Counted from the stretch's first letter, positions 26,237 through 35,472 are shown. The stretch is 64,000 nucleotides of DNA from Methyloligella halotolerans (GCF_001708935.1 NZ_MASI01000006.1:166051-230050); one strand, 5' to 3'. Notes: generated by a model not told the origin, from the sequence alone. Translations and numbers: made by a program.

Positions 26237-27538
26237 CTAGAGTTTGTCGCGGAAGGAGTACCAGGTCATGGCCGCCGCCAGCAGGGGCAGCCGCATGGCC
26301 GATCCTCCGGGGAAGGACGCGTTCGGGATCTCACTCATGATGTCGAAACGGCCGGCCTGATTGGCAATGGCGTCGGCGGCAATTTTGCCCGCCATGGTGG
26401 CCATGCCGATGCCGTGGCCAGAGAAGCCCGAGGTCGAGAGGATGTTGCGGTCCACGCGATGGAAATGCGGCAGGCGCGAGCGGGTGATGGCAAGGGTGCC
26501 GCCCCAGGCGTAGTCGATGGGCACATCCTTGAGCTGCGGGAAGATCTCCAGCATGGGCTTGCGCACTGTCGCGGCGATATCGTCGGGGAAGCGATAGTTG
26601 TAGGTCTCCCCGCCCCCAAACAGCATGCGCCGGTCTTCGGTGAGCCGAAAGTAGTTCACCACGAAGCGGCTGTCCGCGACGGCGTAGCCGTTCTTGATCA
26701 GCGACTTGGCGAAGTTCTCGCCGAGCGGCTCTGTCACGGCGATGTAGTTGTTGATGGGCATCACCTTGGCCGCGATCCCACCCTCGATATTGTTGTGATA
26801 GCCATTCAGCCCGAGCACCATGTGCTTGGCGCTCACCACAGCCTTGCCGGTGCGCAGCTTTACCGTCTCGCCCTTGTCGAAGCCGGTCATGCGGCTTCTT
26901 TCGAAGATACGAACGCCCGCCGCCTCCGCCATCCGGGCGAGGCCGAAGACATATCGCAGGGGATGGAGATGGGCGGAGCCCATGTTCAGAGATCCGGAAT
27001 GATAATCGGGTGAGCCGACCTGATCGCGGATCTCGTCCTTGTCGAGAAAGCTGATGTCCTCGTCGCCATACACGTCGCGCATGTGCTCGACATAGGCCTT
27101 TGTGTCGGCCGTGAAGCGTGCGCGATGGTCGGCGTGGATGATGCCTGGGGTCAGAGCGCAGTCGATATTTCCCCGCTCGATCAGCCCCTTCACCAGGGCC
27201 ACGGAATCCTGCCCGATCTGCCAGAGGATCTTGGCCTTCTCCAATCCGAACTCTTTTTCAAGCTCGGGCTGCTCAACGCGCTGCCCGCCGCTGAGCTGAC
27301 CGCCATTGCGGCCCGAAGCGCCGAACCCGACCCGGCTCGCTTCCAGCAAGACGACATCCATCCCTTGCTCGGCGAGATGCAGCGCAGCCGACAATCCCGT
27401 GAAGCCACCGCCGACCACGCAGACATCGGCCGCAATCTCCCCTTCAGCTTCCGGATATGGGCCCGGAGGCGTCGCCGTCGCGGCGTAGTAGGAGGCCGGG
27501 TATTCGCCCGGCCGGTCGTTGATGGTCAGTATATCCAT
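26237..27538 (-). CDS. puuB: FAD-dependent oxidoreductase, PuuB-like
   Basis: 433 residues. Rossmann VCVVGGGFTGLSAALHLAEQG, VGFGASGRNGGQLSGGQRVEQ (PuuB-like active-site loop), and late GFSGHGIGMATMAGK. Paralogue of the gene at 21.7-23.0 kb with the same domain layout. Second of two oxidases in the island. Predicted to oxidise gamma-glutamylputrescine or a similar secondary amine. Lies between the aminotransferase and aldehyde dehydrogenase on the same strand. Confidence 0.87.
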   Translation of the reverse strand: MDILTINDRPGEYPASYYAATATPPGPYPEAEGEIAADVCVVGGGFTGLSAALHLAEQGMDVVLLEASRVGFGASGRNGGQLSGGQRVEQPELEKEFGLEKAKILWQIGQDSVALVKGLIERGNIDCALTPGIIHADHRARFTADTKAYVEHMRDVYGDEDISFLDKDEIRDQVGSPDYHSGSLNMGSAHLHPLRYVFGLARMAEAAGVRIFERSRMTGFDKGETVKLRTGKAVVSAKHMVLGLNGYHNNIEGGIAAKVMPINNYIAVTEPLGENFAKSLIKNGYAVADSRFVVNYFRLTEDRRMLFGGGETYNYRFPDDIAATVRKPMLEIFPQLKDVPIDYAWGGTLAITRSRLPHFHRVDRNILSTSGFSGHGIGMATMAGKIAADAIANQAGRFDIMSEIPNASFPGGSAMRLPLLAAAMTWYSFRDKL

Positions 27539-27577
27539 GGGCCTCGCTATCCATGAGTCCCGCCCGCGTTGCGGGCG

Positions 27578-28966
27578 TCAGGCCGCTTGCAACAGACCTT
27601 CGGCTTGGATGCGTTCGTAAGTTTGATCGAGGGATTGCCAGACCCGCTCCATCAGCAGGTCGATCTCGTCGTTCGTGATGACAAGCGGCGGGGCGATGAT
27701 CATGCGGTCACCGACGGCGCGCATCACCAGGTTGTTCGCGACGCAGATATCCCGGCAGAGCGTGCCGACCGTTCCCTCCTCGCCGGCGAACTTTGCGCGC
27801 GTGCTCTTGTCGGGGGTCAGAGCGATGGAGGCGATCAGCCCCTTGATCTTGGCCTCGCCGACAAGCGGATGATCGGTCAGCGCTTCCCACTTCTCCTTGA
27901 TGTAGGGGCCGGTGGTCTCCTTGACGCGATCGACGATGCCTTCCTCTTTGAGGATGCGAAGATTCTCCAGCGCCACCGCGGCGGCGACGGGATGGGCGGA
28001 ATAGGTGAAGCCGTGGTTGAACTCGCCGCTGTCGTTGATCACAGCGGCCACCTCGTCGCTCACCAGCGAGCCGCCGATGGGCACGTAGCCCGAGGAGAGC
28101 GCCTTAGCGATGGTGACGATGTCAGGCTCGATGCCGTAGTGCTGGAAGCCGAACCATTCGCCGGTCCGGCCAAAGCCGCAGATCACCTCGTCGGCGATCA
28201 TGAGGATATCGTACTTCTTCAGGATGCGATTGATCTCGGGCCAGTAGCTGTCCGGCGGGATGATGACCCCGCCCGCGCCCTGGATCGGCTCGGCGATGAA
28301 CGCGGCGACCTTGTCCTCGCCAAGCTCGAGGATCTTCTCCTCCAGCTCCCGGGCGCGCTGGAGCCCGAATTCCTCGGGGCTCGTGTCACCCCCTTCGGAC
28401 CACCAGTCCGGCTGATTGATATGTACGATGCCGGGGATGGGAAGACCGCCCTGCTCGTGCATCCCCTTCATGCCGCCAAAGGACGCCGCGCCGACGGTCG
28501 AGCCGTGATAGCCGTTCCAGCGGGCGATGATGGTCTGCTTCTCGGGCTGGCCCTTGGCCGCCCAGTAATGGCGCACCAGGCGGAGATTGGTGTCGTTCGC
28601 CTCGGAGCCCGAGGTCGAGAAGAAGACGTGGTTCAGATCGCCCGGCGCAAGCTCGGCGAGACGCGTCGCCAGGGTGATCGCCGGCACGTGGGAAGTCTGG
28701 AAGAAGGTATTGTAGTAGGGAAGCTGACGCATCTGCTCGGCGGCGACATCTGCGAGCTCGTCGCGGCCATAGCCGATCGCGACGCACCACAGCCCGGCCA
28801 TGCCGTCGAGGATCTCGTTCCCCTGGCTGTCGCGAAGGAAGACGCCGTCGGCCTCTGTGATGATGCGCACGCCCTTGGCGCCGAGCGCGCTGCCATGGGT
28901 GAAGGGGTGCAGATGGTGGGCGGCATCCAGACGCTGCAGCTGCTCCGTCGTGTAGTTCGTTTCCAT
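27578..28966 (-). CDS. Class III (PLP) aminotransferase, putrescine/diamine type
   Basis: 462 residues, fold type I PLP enzyme of the SpuC/omega-transaminase group. PLP residues: STSGSEAN (phosphate loop, 117-124), D259 in IADEVICGFGRTG, and Schiff-base K288 in TIAKALSSGY. Early HLHPFTHG is typical of putrescine-pyruvate transaminases. Produces 4-aminobutyraldehyde from putrescine. Start at ATG 28966. Part of the minus-strand module directly after the synthetase (14-base gap). Confidence 0.88.
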   Translation of the reverse strand: METNYTTEQLQRLDAAHHLHPFTHGSALGAKGVRIITEADGVFLRDSQGNEILDGMAGLWCVAIGYGRDELADVAAEQMRQLPYYNTFFQTSHVPAITLATRLAELAPGDLNHVFFSTSGSEANDTNLRLVRHYWAAKGQPEKQTIIARWNGYHGSTVGAASFGGMKGMHEQGGLPIPGIVHINQPDWWSEGGDTSPEEFGLQRARELEEKILELGEDKVAAFIAEPIQGAGGVIIPPDSYWPEINRILKKYDILMIADEVICGFGRTGEWFGFQHYGIEPDIVTIAKALSSGYVPIGGSLVSDEVAAVINDSGEFNHGFTYSAHPVAAAVALENLRILKEEGIVDRVKETTGPYIKEKWEALTDHPLVGEAKIKGLIASIALTPDKSTRAKFAGEEGTVGTLCRDICVANNLVMRAVGDRMIIAPPLVITNDEIDLLMERVWQSLDQTYERIQAEGLLQAA

Positions 28967-28980
28967 CGGCCGTCCCCTTG

Positions 28981-30366
28981 CTAGACGTTGAGCATCAGGT
29001 GCTCGCGCTCCCATGGCGATATCTCGCGCCGGAACTCGGTGAGCTCGGCATTCTTGATCGCGGCGAAGACCGTGCAGAAGCGCTCGCCGAGCACGGCGCG
29101 GATGTCGCTTGCGACCTCGAAGCTCGCGAGGGCGGCAGCGAGGCCGTCCGGCAGCACGCTGCCCTCCCGCCAAACCTCGTTGGTCGCTTCCGGACGCGGG
29201 TCCACCTTGTTGACCATGCCGAGATAACCGGCCGCCAGGCTTGCCGCGATGGCAAGATACGGATTGGTGTCGATACCGATGATCCGGTTCTCGACCCGGC
29301 GCGCCTCGGGTTCGCAGATGGGAATGCGCAGGCCGGTCGTGCGGTTGTCCTTCGACCACTCCACATTGCCCGGCGCGCTCATGCGGCCGTTCAGGCGCCG
29401 GTAGCTGTTCGCGTAGGGCGCCAGGAGCGGCATGACGTCCAGCAGATGTTTCTGGGAGCCGCCGATGAAGTGGAGGAAGGAGGACGAGATGCCGCCCGTC
29501 TTGTCGGAGAAGATGTTCGCGCCCGTGTCGATATCCACCACGCTCTGATGGATATGCATGGCCGAGCCCGGCTCGTCGCGCATTGGCTTGGCCATGAAGG
29601 TCGCGAAGATGTTGTGCTTCAGCGCGGCCTCGCGGATCGCTCTTTTGAAGTAGAACACCTCGTCGGCCAGCAGGAGCGGATCGCCGTGCAGCAGGTTCAG
29701 CTCGATCTGTCCGGCGCCGCCTTCCTGGATCATCGTGTCGATGTTCAGGCCCTGGGCTTCGGCGAAGTCGTAGATCGTATCGATGACCGGGCCGTACTCG
29801 TCGACGGCGACCATGGAGAAGGACTGACGGCCGGAGGCCGACCGTCCCGTCCGCCCGATGGGCGGCTCGACGGGCTCGTTGGGATCGAGGTTCGGCTTGG
29901 TGAGATAGAATTCGAGCTCAGGGGCGACGACCGGACGCCAGCCCTGCTCCTTGTAGAGCGAGATGACCCGCTTCAGCACATTGCGGGGCGCGACCTCCAC
30001 GAGCTCGCCGCTCCTCGTCTTCAGATCGCAGATCACCTGCAGGGTCACGTCTTCCGCCCAGGGCGCGGCGCAGGCCGTGCTCATATCCGGGTGGAGGGCG
30101 ATGTCCTTCTCCATCCACTGGTTCTCGATCTGATCGATCTCGACATATTCGCCGGTGATCGTCTGATAGAAGAGAGAGTCCGGCAGGTAGTAGATGGTGT
30201 CCGGCGAAAACTTCTCGCACGGCATCGCCTTGCCTCGGGACATACCCACCATGTCGGGGATGATGCACTGCACCTCCTCCACGGGCTTGTCACCGCGGAA
30301 GTGGTTGAAGTTCTCGGGTATGGAGTCGAACCAGTCTGGTTTCGTATAGCGGGTCACGCTGCACAC
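28981..30366 (-). CDS. puuA: Glutamine synthetase family protein, probable glutamate-putrescine ligase
   Basis: About 461 residues, PuuA/SpuI-like. Signatures: GWRPVVAPELEFYL, GAGQIELNLLHGDPLLLADEVFYFKRAIREAALKHNIFATFMAKP, GSAMHIHQSVVD, NSYRRLNGRMSAPGNVEWSKDNRTTGLRIP, ending REISPWEREHLMLNV as in PuuA. The frame is open to 30462, but a promoter-like TTGACG-18-TTATGC spans 30447-30476, so the start must be downstream. GTG 30366 (or GTG 30357, before TRYTKPDWF) is preferred, without a strong ribosome site. First gene of the minus-strand module, downstream of its likely regulator. Confidence 0.85.
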   Translation of the reverse strand: MCSVTRYTKPDWFDSIPENFNHFRGDKPVEEVQCIIPDMVGMSRGKAMPCEKFSPDTIYYLPDSLFYQTITGEYVEIDQIENQWMEKDIALHPDMSTACAAPWAEDVTLQVICDLKTRSGELVEVAPRNVLKRVISLYKEQGWRPVVAPELEFYLTKPNLDPNEPVEPPIGRTGRSASGRQSFSMVAVDEYGPVIDTIYDFAEAQGLNIDTMIQEGGAGQIELNLLHGDPLLLADEVFYFKRAIREAALKHNIFATFMAKPMRDEPGSAMHIHQSVVDIDTGANIFSDKTGGISSSFLHFIGGSQKHLLDVMPLLAPYANSYRRLNGRMSAPGNVEWSKDNRTTGLRIPICEPEARRVENRIIGIDTNPYLAIAASLAAGYLGMVNKVDPRPEATNEVWREGSVLPDGLAAALASFEVASDIRAVLGERFCTVFAAIKNAELTEFRREISPWEREHLMLNV

Positions 30367-30446
30367 ATCATGAAGGGGCGGTAGCACGCCCGGTGGCCAG
30401 GATATTGATCGGCCTGCCCCGAATGCCAACCCGGCAGTCTCCGGAT

Positions 30447-30491
30447 GCATAAGGCCGATCAAAGATATTCCGTCAAGAAATTTTGATCAAA
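30447..30491 (-). promoter_or_regulatory. Promoter and GATCAAA operator of the puuA-like module
   Basis: On the minus strand, a -35 TTGACG (30476-30471) and a -10 TTATGC (30452-30447) are 18 bases apart. The palindrome TTTGATCAAA (30482-30491) lies just upstream, inside the last codons of the GntR gene, and a second half-site TTTGATC (30463-30457) lies in the promoter spacer. The same palindrome occurs before potF. Confidence 0.6.
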
Positions 30492-31159
30492 TTATCCTTC
30501 CTCTCGGCCGCCTCGAAGAGACCGGAGCGGATGGTGTCGATGCCCTGGAGAATGTCCTCCCGCATGGCCTCCTCCACCTTGTCGGGCCGATTGTCCCGCA
30601 GGGCGGCCATAGCCTGCTGATGCATATCGATTAGATTCAAGGTGCCGAACCGCCCGAACATCATTCTCAGCGACGGCCCGGTCTTCAGCCAGAGCCGCTC
30701 AACCATGTTCAGCAACTCCGGCTTTCCCGCCGCCTGATAGATGGTCATGTGGAAGCGGTAATTGTGGATGAGATACTCGCGCACATTGCCGTAGGCGATG
30801 GCCGAGTTGAGAGCGCGATCGATCATGTCGAGCTCGTAGACCTTGCTGACGCCGATCTTTTCGGCGCCCCAGCGGGCCAATTGCGGCTCGATGGCCAGGC
30901 GCGCGAAGGCGAATTCGTCGAGCTTCGCCTCCGTAAGGACGGGCACGCAGACCCGGCGATTGCCCATGAATTCGAGAGCGCCTTCGCTCGTGAGCCGGCG
31001 GATAGCCTCGCGCACCGGTGTCATTCCGGCACCCAGCACATTGGTCAAACCCTGGATGGTGACCGCCTCTCCAGGAGCCAGCTCACCATAGAGGATCATG
31101 TCCCGAATGAGCTTGTAGACGCGAAGATGCGCAGGCTGCTTCAGATTACCGACCTCCAA
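30473..31159 (-). CDS. GntR-family regulator (FCD subfamily) of the second polyamine module
   Basis: 228 residues. Winged helix about 10-75 (LRVYKLIRDMILYGELAPGEAVTIQGLTNVLGAGMTPVREAIRRLTSEGALEF) and FCD domain about 85-220. The start is a TTG at 31159 after a GGAAGGTAAGG purine tract; no ATG upstream preserves the domain. Lies between the puuA-like gene (same strand) and the divergent potF. Identical TTTGATCAAA palindromes in front of both point to it as the local repressor, a prediction from site sharing only. It is a distant paralogue of the regulator at 19.6-20.3 kb. Confidence 0.87.
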   Translation of the reverse strand: MEVGNLKQPAHLRVYKLIRDMILYGELAPGEAVTIQGLTNVLGAGMTPVREAIRRLTSEGALEFMGNRRVCVPVLTEAKLDEFAFARLAIEPQLARWGAEKIGVSKVYELDMIDRALNSAIAYGNVREYLIHNYRFHMTIYQAAGKPELLNMVERLWLKTGPSLRMMFGRFGTLNLIDMHQQAMAALRDNRPDKVEEAMREDILQGIDTIRSGLFEAAERKDNLIKIS

Positions 31160-31264
31160 CTGCCCTTACCTTCCGGCGAAATTCGCGCTCTGTTTCACGG
31201 CTTTAGGGCGGATCGTTGCGCCAATTTCGGACAACGAGTGTTTCGCCTTGCCACACCAAACCAA

Positions 31265-31276
31265 ATTTGATCAAAT
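31265..31276. promoter_or_regulatory. Palindromic operator upstream of potF
   Basis: ATTTGATCAAAT is a perfect 12-bp palindrome in an AT-rich stretch, 45 bases before the potF ATG and about 105 bases from the divergent GntR start. Its 10-bp core TTTGATCAAA recurs at 30482-30491. Probable binding site of the adjacent GntR protein. Confidence 0.6.
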
Positions 31277-31320
31277 AATTTAGCGTAACTCGAAATCCAA
31301 GTCACGGAGTAGAGCACGAC

Positions 31321-32424
31321 ATGAGGTACATCTGGCTCATCTGCAGCTGCCTGCTGGCGTTCGCCGCCGCCCTTCCCACCAACAGCTCCCCCGCCGCCGC
31401 CGAAGAAGTCCACGTCTATAACTGGTCGGACTATATCGACGAGTCCTTGCTGAAGAAGTTCGAGGACGAGACCGGGATCAAGCTCGTCTACGACGTTTTC
31501 GACAGCAACGAAGTGCTGGAGACGAAGCTGCTGGCCGGCTCTTCAGGCTATGACGTCGTGGTGCCGTCCGCGACCTTCCTCGAGCGGCAGATCCAGGCCG
31601 GTGTCTTCCAGCCGTTGGATTATTCCAAGCTGCCGAACGCCGACAATCTCTGGGATGTGATCAAGAAGCGCCTGCAGCCCTACGATCCGGACAACAAGTA
31701 CTCCGTCAATTATATGTGGGGCACCACGGGCATCGGCTACAACGTGAAGAAGGTTAAGGAAGCACTCGGCGACGATGCGCCGGTGGACAGCCTCGACCTG
31801 ATCTTCAAGCCCGAGAACATGGAGAAGCTCGCCAAGTGCGGTGTGATGTTCCTCGATGCGCCGACCGAGATCATTCCCGCAGCGCTGAAATATATCGGCG
31901 AGGATCCGAACTCCCAGGATCCCGAAGTGATCGCGAAAGCCGAACCGGTGGTCGCGGCGGTACGTCCCTATGTCCGCAAGTTCCACAGCTCCGAATACAT
32001 CAATGCTCTGGCCAACGGCGATATCTGCGTCGCATTCGGGTGGTCGGGCGACGTCTTCCAGGCGCGTGACCGGGCCGACGAGGCCGAGAACGGCGTGGAG
32101 ATCGCCTACAACATCCCGAAGGAAGGCGCGCTGATGTGGTTCGACCAGATGGCCATCCCGAAGGATGCGCCCAATCCGGACGCCGCGCACAAGTTCATCA
32201 ACTTCATGATGGACGCCCACAACATGGCCGACGCCTCGAACTACGTCTATTACGCCAACGGCAACAAGGCGTCTCAGGAGTTCCTGGAAAAGGACGTGAT
32301 CGACGATCCGGCCATCTATCCGGACGCGGAGACGATGGACAAGCTGTTCACCGTCTCGGCCTACGATCCCAAGACCCAGCGCGTGGTGACGCGCATGTGG
32401 ACGAGGATCAAGTCCGGAACGTAA
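31321..32424 (+). CDS. potF: Polyamine ABC transporter periplasmic binding protein
   Basis: 367 residues, PotD/PotF family. Signal peptide about 1-27 (ends PAAAEE). Mature start VHVYNWSDYIDESLLKKFEDETGIKLVYDVFDSNE is diagnostic. GYDVVVPSATFLERQIQAGVFQPLD and NYMWGTTGIGYN are conserved binding-cleft segments; Trp, Ser and Asp of NWSDYID contact the polyamine in PotF. Spermidine and putrescine specificity cannot be separated by eye. First gene of a four-gene importer, with an operator just upstream and a stable hairpin after the stop. Confidence 0.93.
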   Translation: MRYIWLICSCLLAFAAALPTNSSPAAAEEVHVYNWSDYIDESLLKKFEDETGIKLVYDVFDSNEVLETKLLAGSSGYDVVVPSATFLERQIQAGVFQPLDYSKLPNADNLWDVIKKRLQPYDPDNKYSVNYMWGTTGIGYNVKKVKEALGDDAPVDSLDLIFKPENMEKLAKCGVMFLDAPTEIIPAALKYIGEDPNSQDPEVIAKAEPVVAAVRPYVRKFHSSEYINALANGDICVAFGWSGDVFQARDRADEAENGVEIAYNIPKEGALMWFDQMAIPKDAPNPDAAHKFINFMMDAHNMADASNYVYYANGNKASQEFLEKDVIDDPAIYPDAETMDKLFTVSAYDPKTQRVVTRMWTRIKSGT

Positions 32425-32438
32425 GGCAAGATAATGTG

Positions 32439-32466
32439 ATTGCGCGGGACCAAGATCCCGCGCAAT
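32439..32466 (+). terminator. Intercistronic hairpin between potF and the ATPase gene
   Basis: A perfect 11-bp stem, ATTGCGCGGGA with TCCCGCGCAAT, and a 6-base loop, 14 bases after the potF stop. There is no T-run, so it is more likely an mRNA-stabilising or attenuating hairpin that raises binding-protein output relative to the downstream genes. Confidence 0.75.
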
Positions 32467-32501
32467 TCGTCTCTGGGGTGGGCTGAAAGAAGAATACTGT
32501 G

Positions 32502-33644
32502 ATGGGCCAGAACGCTGCGACCACTGCTTTTGCGCCTTGGAACGATCCTGACGCAAATCCTCTTATCCGCTTCGAGAACGTCACGAAAAGGTTTGGCGAC
32601 TTCACCGCCGTCAACAATCTCAATCTGACGGTCTACGAGCGGGAGTTCTTCGCGCTCCTGGGAGCTTCGGGCTGCGGAAAGACCACGCTGCTCCGCATGC
32701 TCGCCGGCTTCGAAACGCCGACAAGCGGGCACATCCTGCTCGACGGTCAGCACATCAACGGCGTGCCGCCGAACAAGCGGGCCGTGAACATGATGTTCCA
32801 GAGCTACGCGCTGTTCCCGCATCTCAGCGTCTGGGACAATATCGCCTTTGGCCTCCGCCGCACGAAGATGGAAAAGGACGAGATCGGCGACAGGGTGCAG
32901 GAGATGCTGCGCCTCACCCAGCTCGAGCCGTTCGGCCGCCGCAAACCGCATCAGCTTTCCGGCGGCCAGCGCCAGCGCGTGGCGCTTGCCCGCTCGCTTG
33001 CGAAGGCGCCCAAGCTTCTGCTGCTCGACGAGCCTCTAGCCGCGCTCGACAAGAAGCTGCGTCAGGAGACGCAGTTCGAGCTGATGGATATTCAGGAGAA
33101 GACGGGCACCACCTTCGTGATCGTGACCCACGATCAGGAGGAGGCGATGACCGTGGCGTCCCGCGTCGCGGTGATGAACAAGGGCAATCTCCTGCAGGTG
33201 GCGACGCCGGGCGAGATCTACGAAGGGCCCAACTCGGTCTATGTCGCCGACTTCATCGGCGAGGTGAACATCATCGAGGGCACGGCGAAGATCGTAGGAC
33301 CTGATGAGCTCGCCATTCAATATTCAGAGAACGCGCCGCCGATCCACGCGAAGATCGAGACGGAAGGCTTCAGCGACGGGCAGAGCGTGTCCTACGCGAT
33401 CCGGCCGGAGAAGATCGGCGTTTCCCTCACCCAGGACGACCCGCGACCGAACAAGGTCAAGGGGACCGTCATCGATATCGCCTATCTCGGCAGCACCTCG
33501 ACCTATCACGTCCGGTTGGATTGCGGCCAGATGTTCTCCGCTCAGATGACCAACGTCCGGCGGATCGAGCATCGAGAGATCACGTGGGAAGACACGGTCT
33601 GGCTCAGCTGGTCGAACAGCGCCGGCCTGGTTCTGGTGAAGTAG
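32502..33644 (+). CDS. potG: Polyamine ABC transporter ATPase
   Basis: 380 residues. Walker A GASGCGKT (54-61), Q-loop NMMFQSYALFPHLSVWDNIAFGLRR, signature LSGGQRQRVALARSLAKAPKLLLLDEP with Walker B, and switch His in IVTHDQEEAMTVASRVAVM. The C-terminal TOBE-type domain (about 270-375) ends WLSWSNSAGLVLVK. PotA/PotG-like length. A GTG at 32499 is one codon upstream of the chosen ATG. Confidence 0.93.
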   Translation: MGQNAATTAFAPWNDPDANPLIRFENVTKRFGDFTAVNNLNLTVYEREFFALLGASGCGKTTLLRMLAGFETPTSGHILLDGQHINGVPPNKRAVNMMFQSYALFPHLSVWDNIAFGLRRTKMEKDEIGDRVQEMLRLTQLEPFGRRKPHQLSGGQRQRVALARSLAKAPKLLLLDEPLAALDKKLRQETQFELMDIQEKTGTTFVIVTHDQEEAMTVASRVAVMNKGNLLQVATPGEIYEGPNSVYVADFIGEVNIIEGTAKIVGPDELAIQYSENAPPIHAKIETEGFSDGQSVSYAIRPEKIGVSLTQDDPRPNKVKGTVIDIAYLGSTSTYHVRLDCGQMFSAQMTNVRRIEHREITWEDTVWLSWSNSAGLVLVK

Positions 33645-33649
33645 CGCTC

Positions 33650-34546
33650 ATGAACCTCCGCCGCCTGCTCATCGTCATCGTACCCTACGCCTGGCTGGTC
33701 GGCTTATTCCTCATCCCTTTCCTGATCATCCTGAAGATCTCGCTTTCGGACACGGCGATCGCCATCCCGCCGTATACGCCGACCCTCGATCTCTCTGCGG
33801 GGTGGGCCGGGATCAAGGAGTTCTTCTCCGAGCTCGATCTGGAGAACTACTACTTCCTGTGGACCGACAGCCTCTATTGGAAGTCCTTCGTCTCCTCGAT
33901 CACCATCGCGACGATCTCGACCTTCCTCACCCTGCTGGTGGGATTTCCGATCGCCTACGCCATGGCGCGGGCACCGTCGGCCTGGCGCCCCACTCTGATG
34001 ATGCTGGTGATCCTGCCGTTCTGGACGTCGTTCCTGATCCGTGTCTATTCGTGGATGGGAATCCTCTCCACCAACGGTTTCCTGAACAACTTCCTGATGT
34101 GGACGGGACTTATCGACTCGCCGTTCCACATCCTGAACACCCCTACGGCGGTCTATATCGGCATCGTCTACACCTATCTGCCGTTCATGATCCTGCCGAT
34201 CTATTCCACGCTGGAGAAGATGGACATCTCGCTGCTGGAGGCGGCCGAGGATCTTGGCTGCACCAGCCGGTCCGCCTTCTGGCTGGTGACGGTTCCCCTC
34301 GCCCGCTACGGCATCATCGCCGGGTGCTTCCTGGTGTTCATTCCGGTGAACGGCGAGTTCGTCATCCCCTCGCTGCTGGGCGGCTCGCGGATCAACATGA
34401 TCGGCAAGGTGCTGTGGGATGAGTTCTTCAACAATCGCGACTGGCCGGTGGCTTCGGCCGTGGCGATCATCCTGCTCCTGATCCTGGTGGTGCCGATCGT
34501 GCTGTTCCAGCGCGTGCAACAGAAGCAAGAGGAGGCCACGGTATGA
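33650..34546 (+). CDS. potH: Polyamine ABC transporter permease 1
   Basis: 298 residues with six membrane segments. The MetI-like permease loop LLEAAEDLGCTSRSAFWLVTVPLARYGIIAG contains the EAA motif that docks the ATPase. GSRINMIGKVLWDEFFNNRDWPVASA is PotB/PotH-specific. Five bases after the ATPase gene stop and overlapping the next permease by four bases. Confidence 0.93.
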   Translation: MNLRRLLIVIVPYAWLVGLFLIPFLIILKISLSDTAIAIPPYTPTLDLSAGWAGIKEFFSELDLENYYFLWTDSLYWKSFVSSITIATISTFLTLLVGFPIAYAMARAPSAWRPTLMMLVILPFWTSFLIRVYSWMGILSTNGFLNNFLMWTGLIDSPFHILNTPTAVYIGIVYTYLPFMILPIYSTLEKMDISLLEAAEDLGCTSRSAFWLVTVPLARYGIIAGCFLVFIPVNGEFVIPSLLGGSRINMIGKVLWDEFFNNRDWPVASAVAIILLLILVVPIVLFQRVQQKQEEATV

Positions 34547-35451
34547 ACAGGCCCCTCAGCTGGTTCAACATCACGTCGCTGACCCTGGGCTTCACCTTCC
34601 TCTACCTGCCCATGGTCATCCTGATCATCTACAGCTTCAACGCGTCGAAGCTGGTGACGGTGTGGGCCGGGTTCTCGACGAAATGGTATGTGCGGCTGCT
34701 CCACGACGAGCAGTTCCTGGATGCGGCGTGGGTCACCCTCAAGGTCGCGGTGTGCTCCTCGACGCTTGCGACGATTCTGGGCACCATGGCGGCTTATGCT
34801 CTGGTGCGCATGCGCCGCTTCCCCGGCCGCACGCTGTTCTCCGGCATGGTGTACGCGCCGCTCGTCATGCCCGACGTGATCATCGGCCTGTCGTTGCTTC
34901 TGCTGTTCATCGCCATCGGACTGGACCGCGGCGTCTTCACCATCGTGCTGGCCCATACGACCTTCGCGATGTGCTACGTGGCGATCGTGGTCTCCTCCCG
35001 GCTGACGAGCTTCGACGAGTCCTTGGAAGAGGCTGCGCTGGATCTCGGCTGCACGCCGTTCGATGCATTCAAATCCGTGACGCTGCCGATCATCGCGCCG
35101 GCGGTGATCTCGGGCTGGCTGCTGTCCTTCACGCTGTCCCTCGACGATCTGGTGATCGCTTCCTTCGTCACGGGGCCGTCTTCGACCACCTTGCCGATCA
35201 AGATCTTCTCGTCCATCCGGCTTGGTGTGAACCCGGAGATCAATGCGCTCTCCACCATCATGATCGGCCTGGTCACGGTGGGCGTGCTGGTCGCTTCGCT
35301 TGTTTCGCGAAACACGATCGCGAAACGCGAGCGAGAAGAGCTCGAAGCCAATCTCGCGCCCGTCACCGAACCGGCCATGGCCAGCGTCACCGAGGGGGTG
35401 GTTCGGGACGAGGAGATCGAGGACGCCAGGGCCAGCGGCGCTCGCGGCTAA
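34543..35451 (+). CDS. potI: Polyamine ABC transporter permease 2
   Basis: 302 residues, six membrane segments, EAA motif LEEAALDLGCTPFDAFKSVTLPIIAPAVISG, and the typical SLDDLVIASFVTGPSSTTLPIKIFSSIRLGVNPEINA of PotC/PotI. The cytoplasmic tail of about 35 residues (acidic, Ala/Glu-rich) is longer than in E. coli. ATGA overlap with potH. Last gene of the importer operon, convergent with the EamA transporter. Confidence 0.93.
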   Translation: MNRPLSWFNITSLTLGFTFLYLPMVILIIYSFNASKLVTVWAGFSTKWYVRLLHDEQFLDAAWVTLKVAVCSSTLATILGTMAAYALVRMRRFPGRTLFSGMVYAPLVMPDVIIGLSLLLLFIAIGLDRGVFTIVLAHTTFAMCYVAIVVSSRLTSFDESLEEAALDLGCTPFDAFKSVTLPIIAPAVISGWLLSFTLSLDDLVIASFVTGPSSTTLPIKIFSSIRLGVNPEINALSTIMIGLVTVGVLVASLVSRNTIAKREREELEANLAPVTEPAMASVTEGVVRDEEIEDARASGARG

Positions 35452-35472
35452 GGCGGTGAGCGAAAGTCGGCT

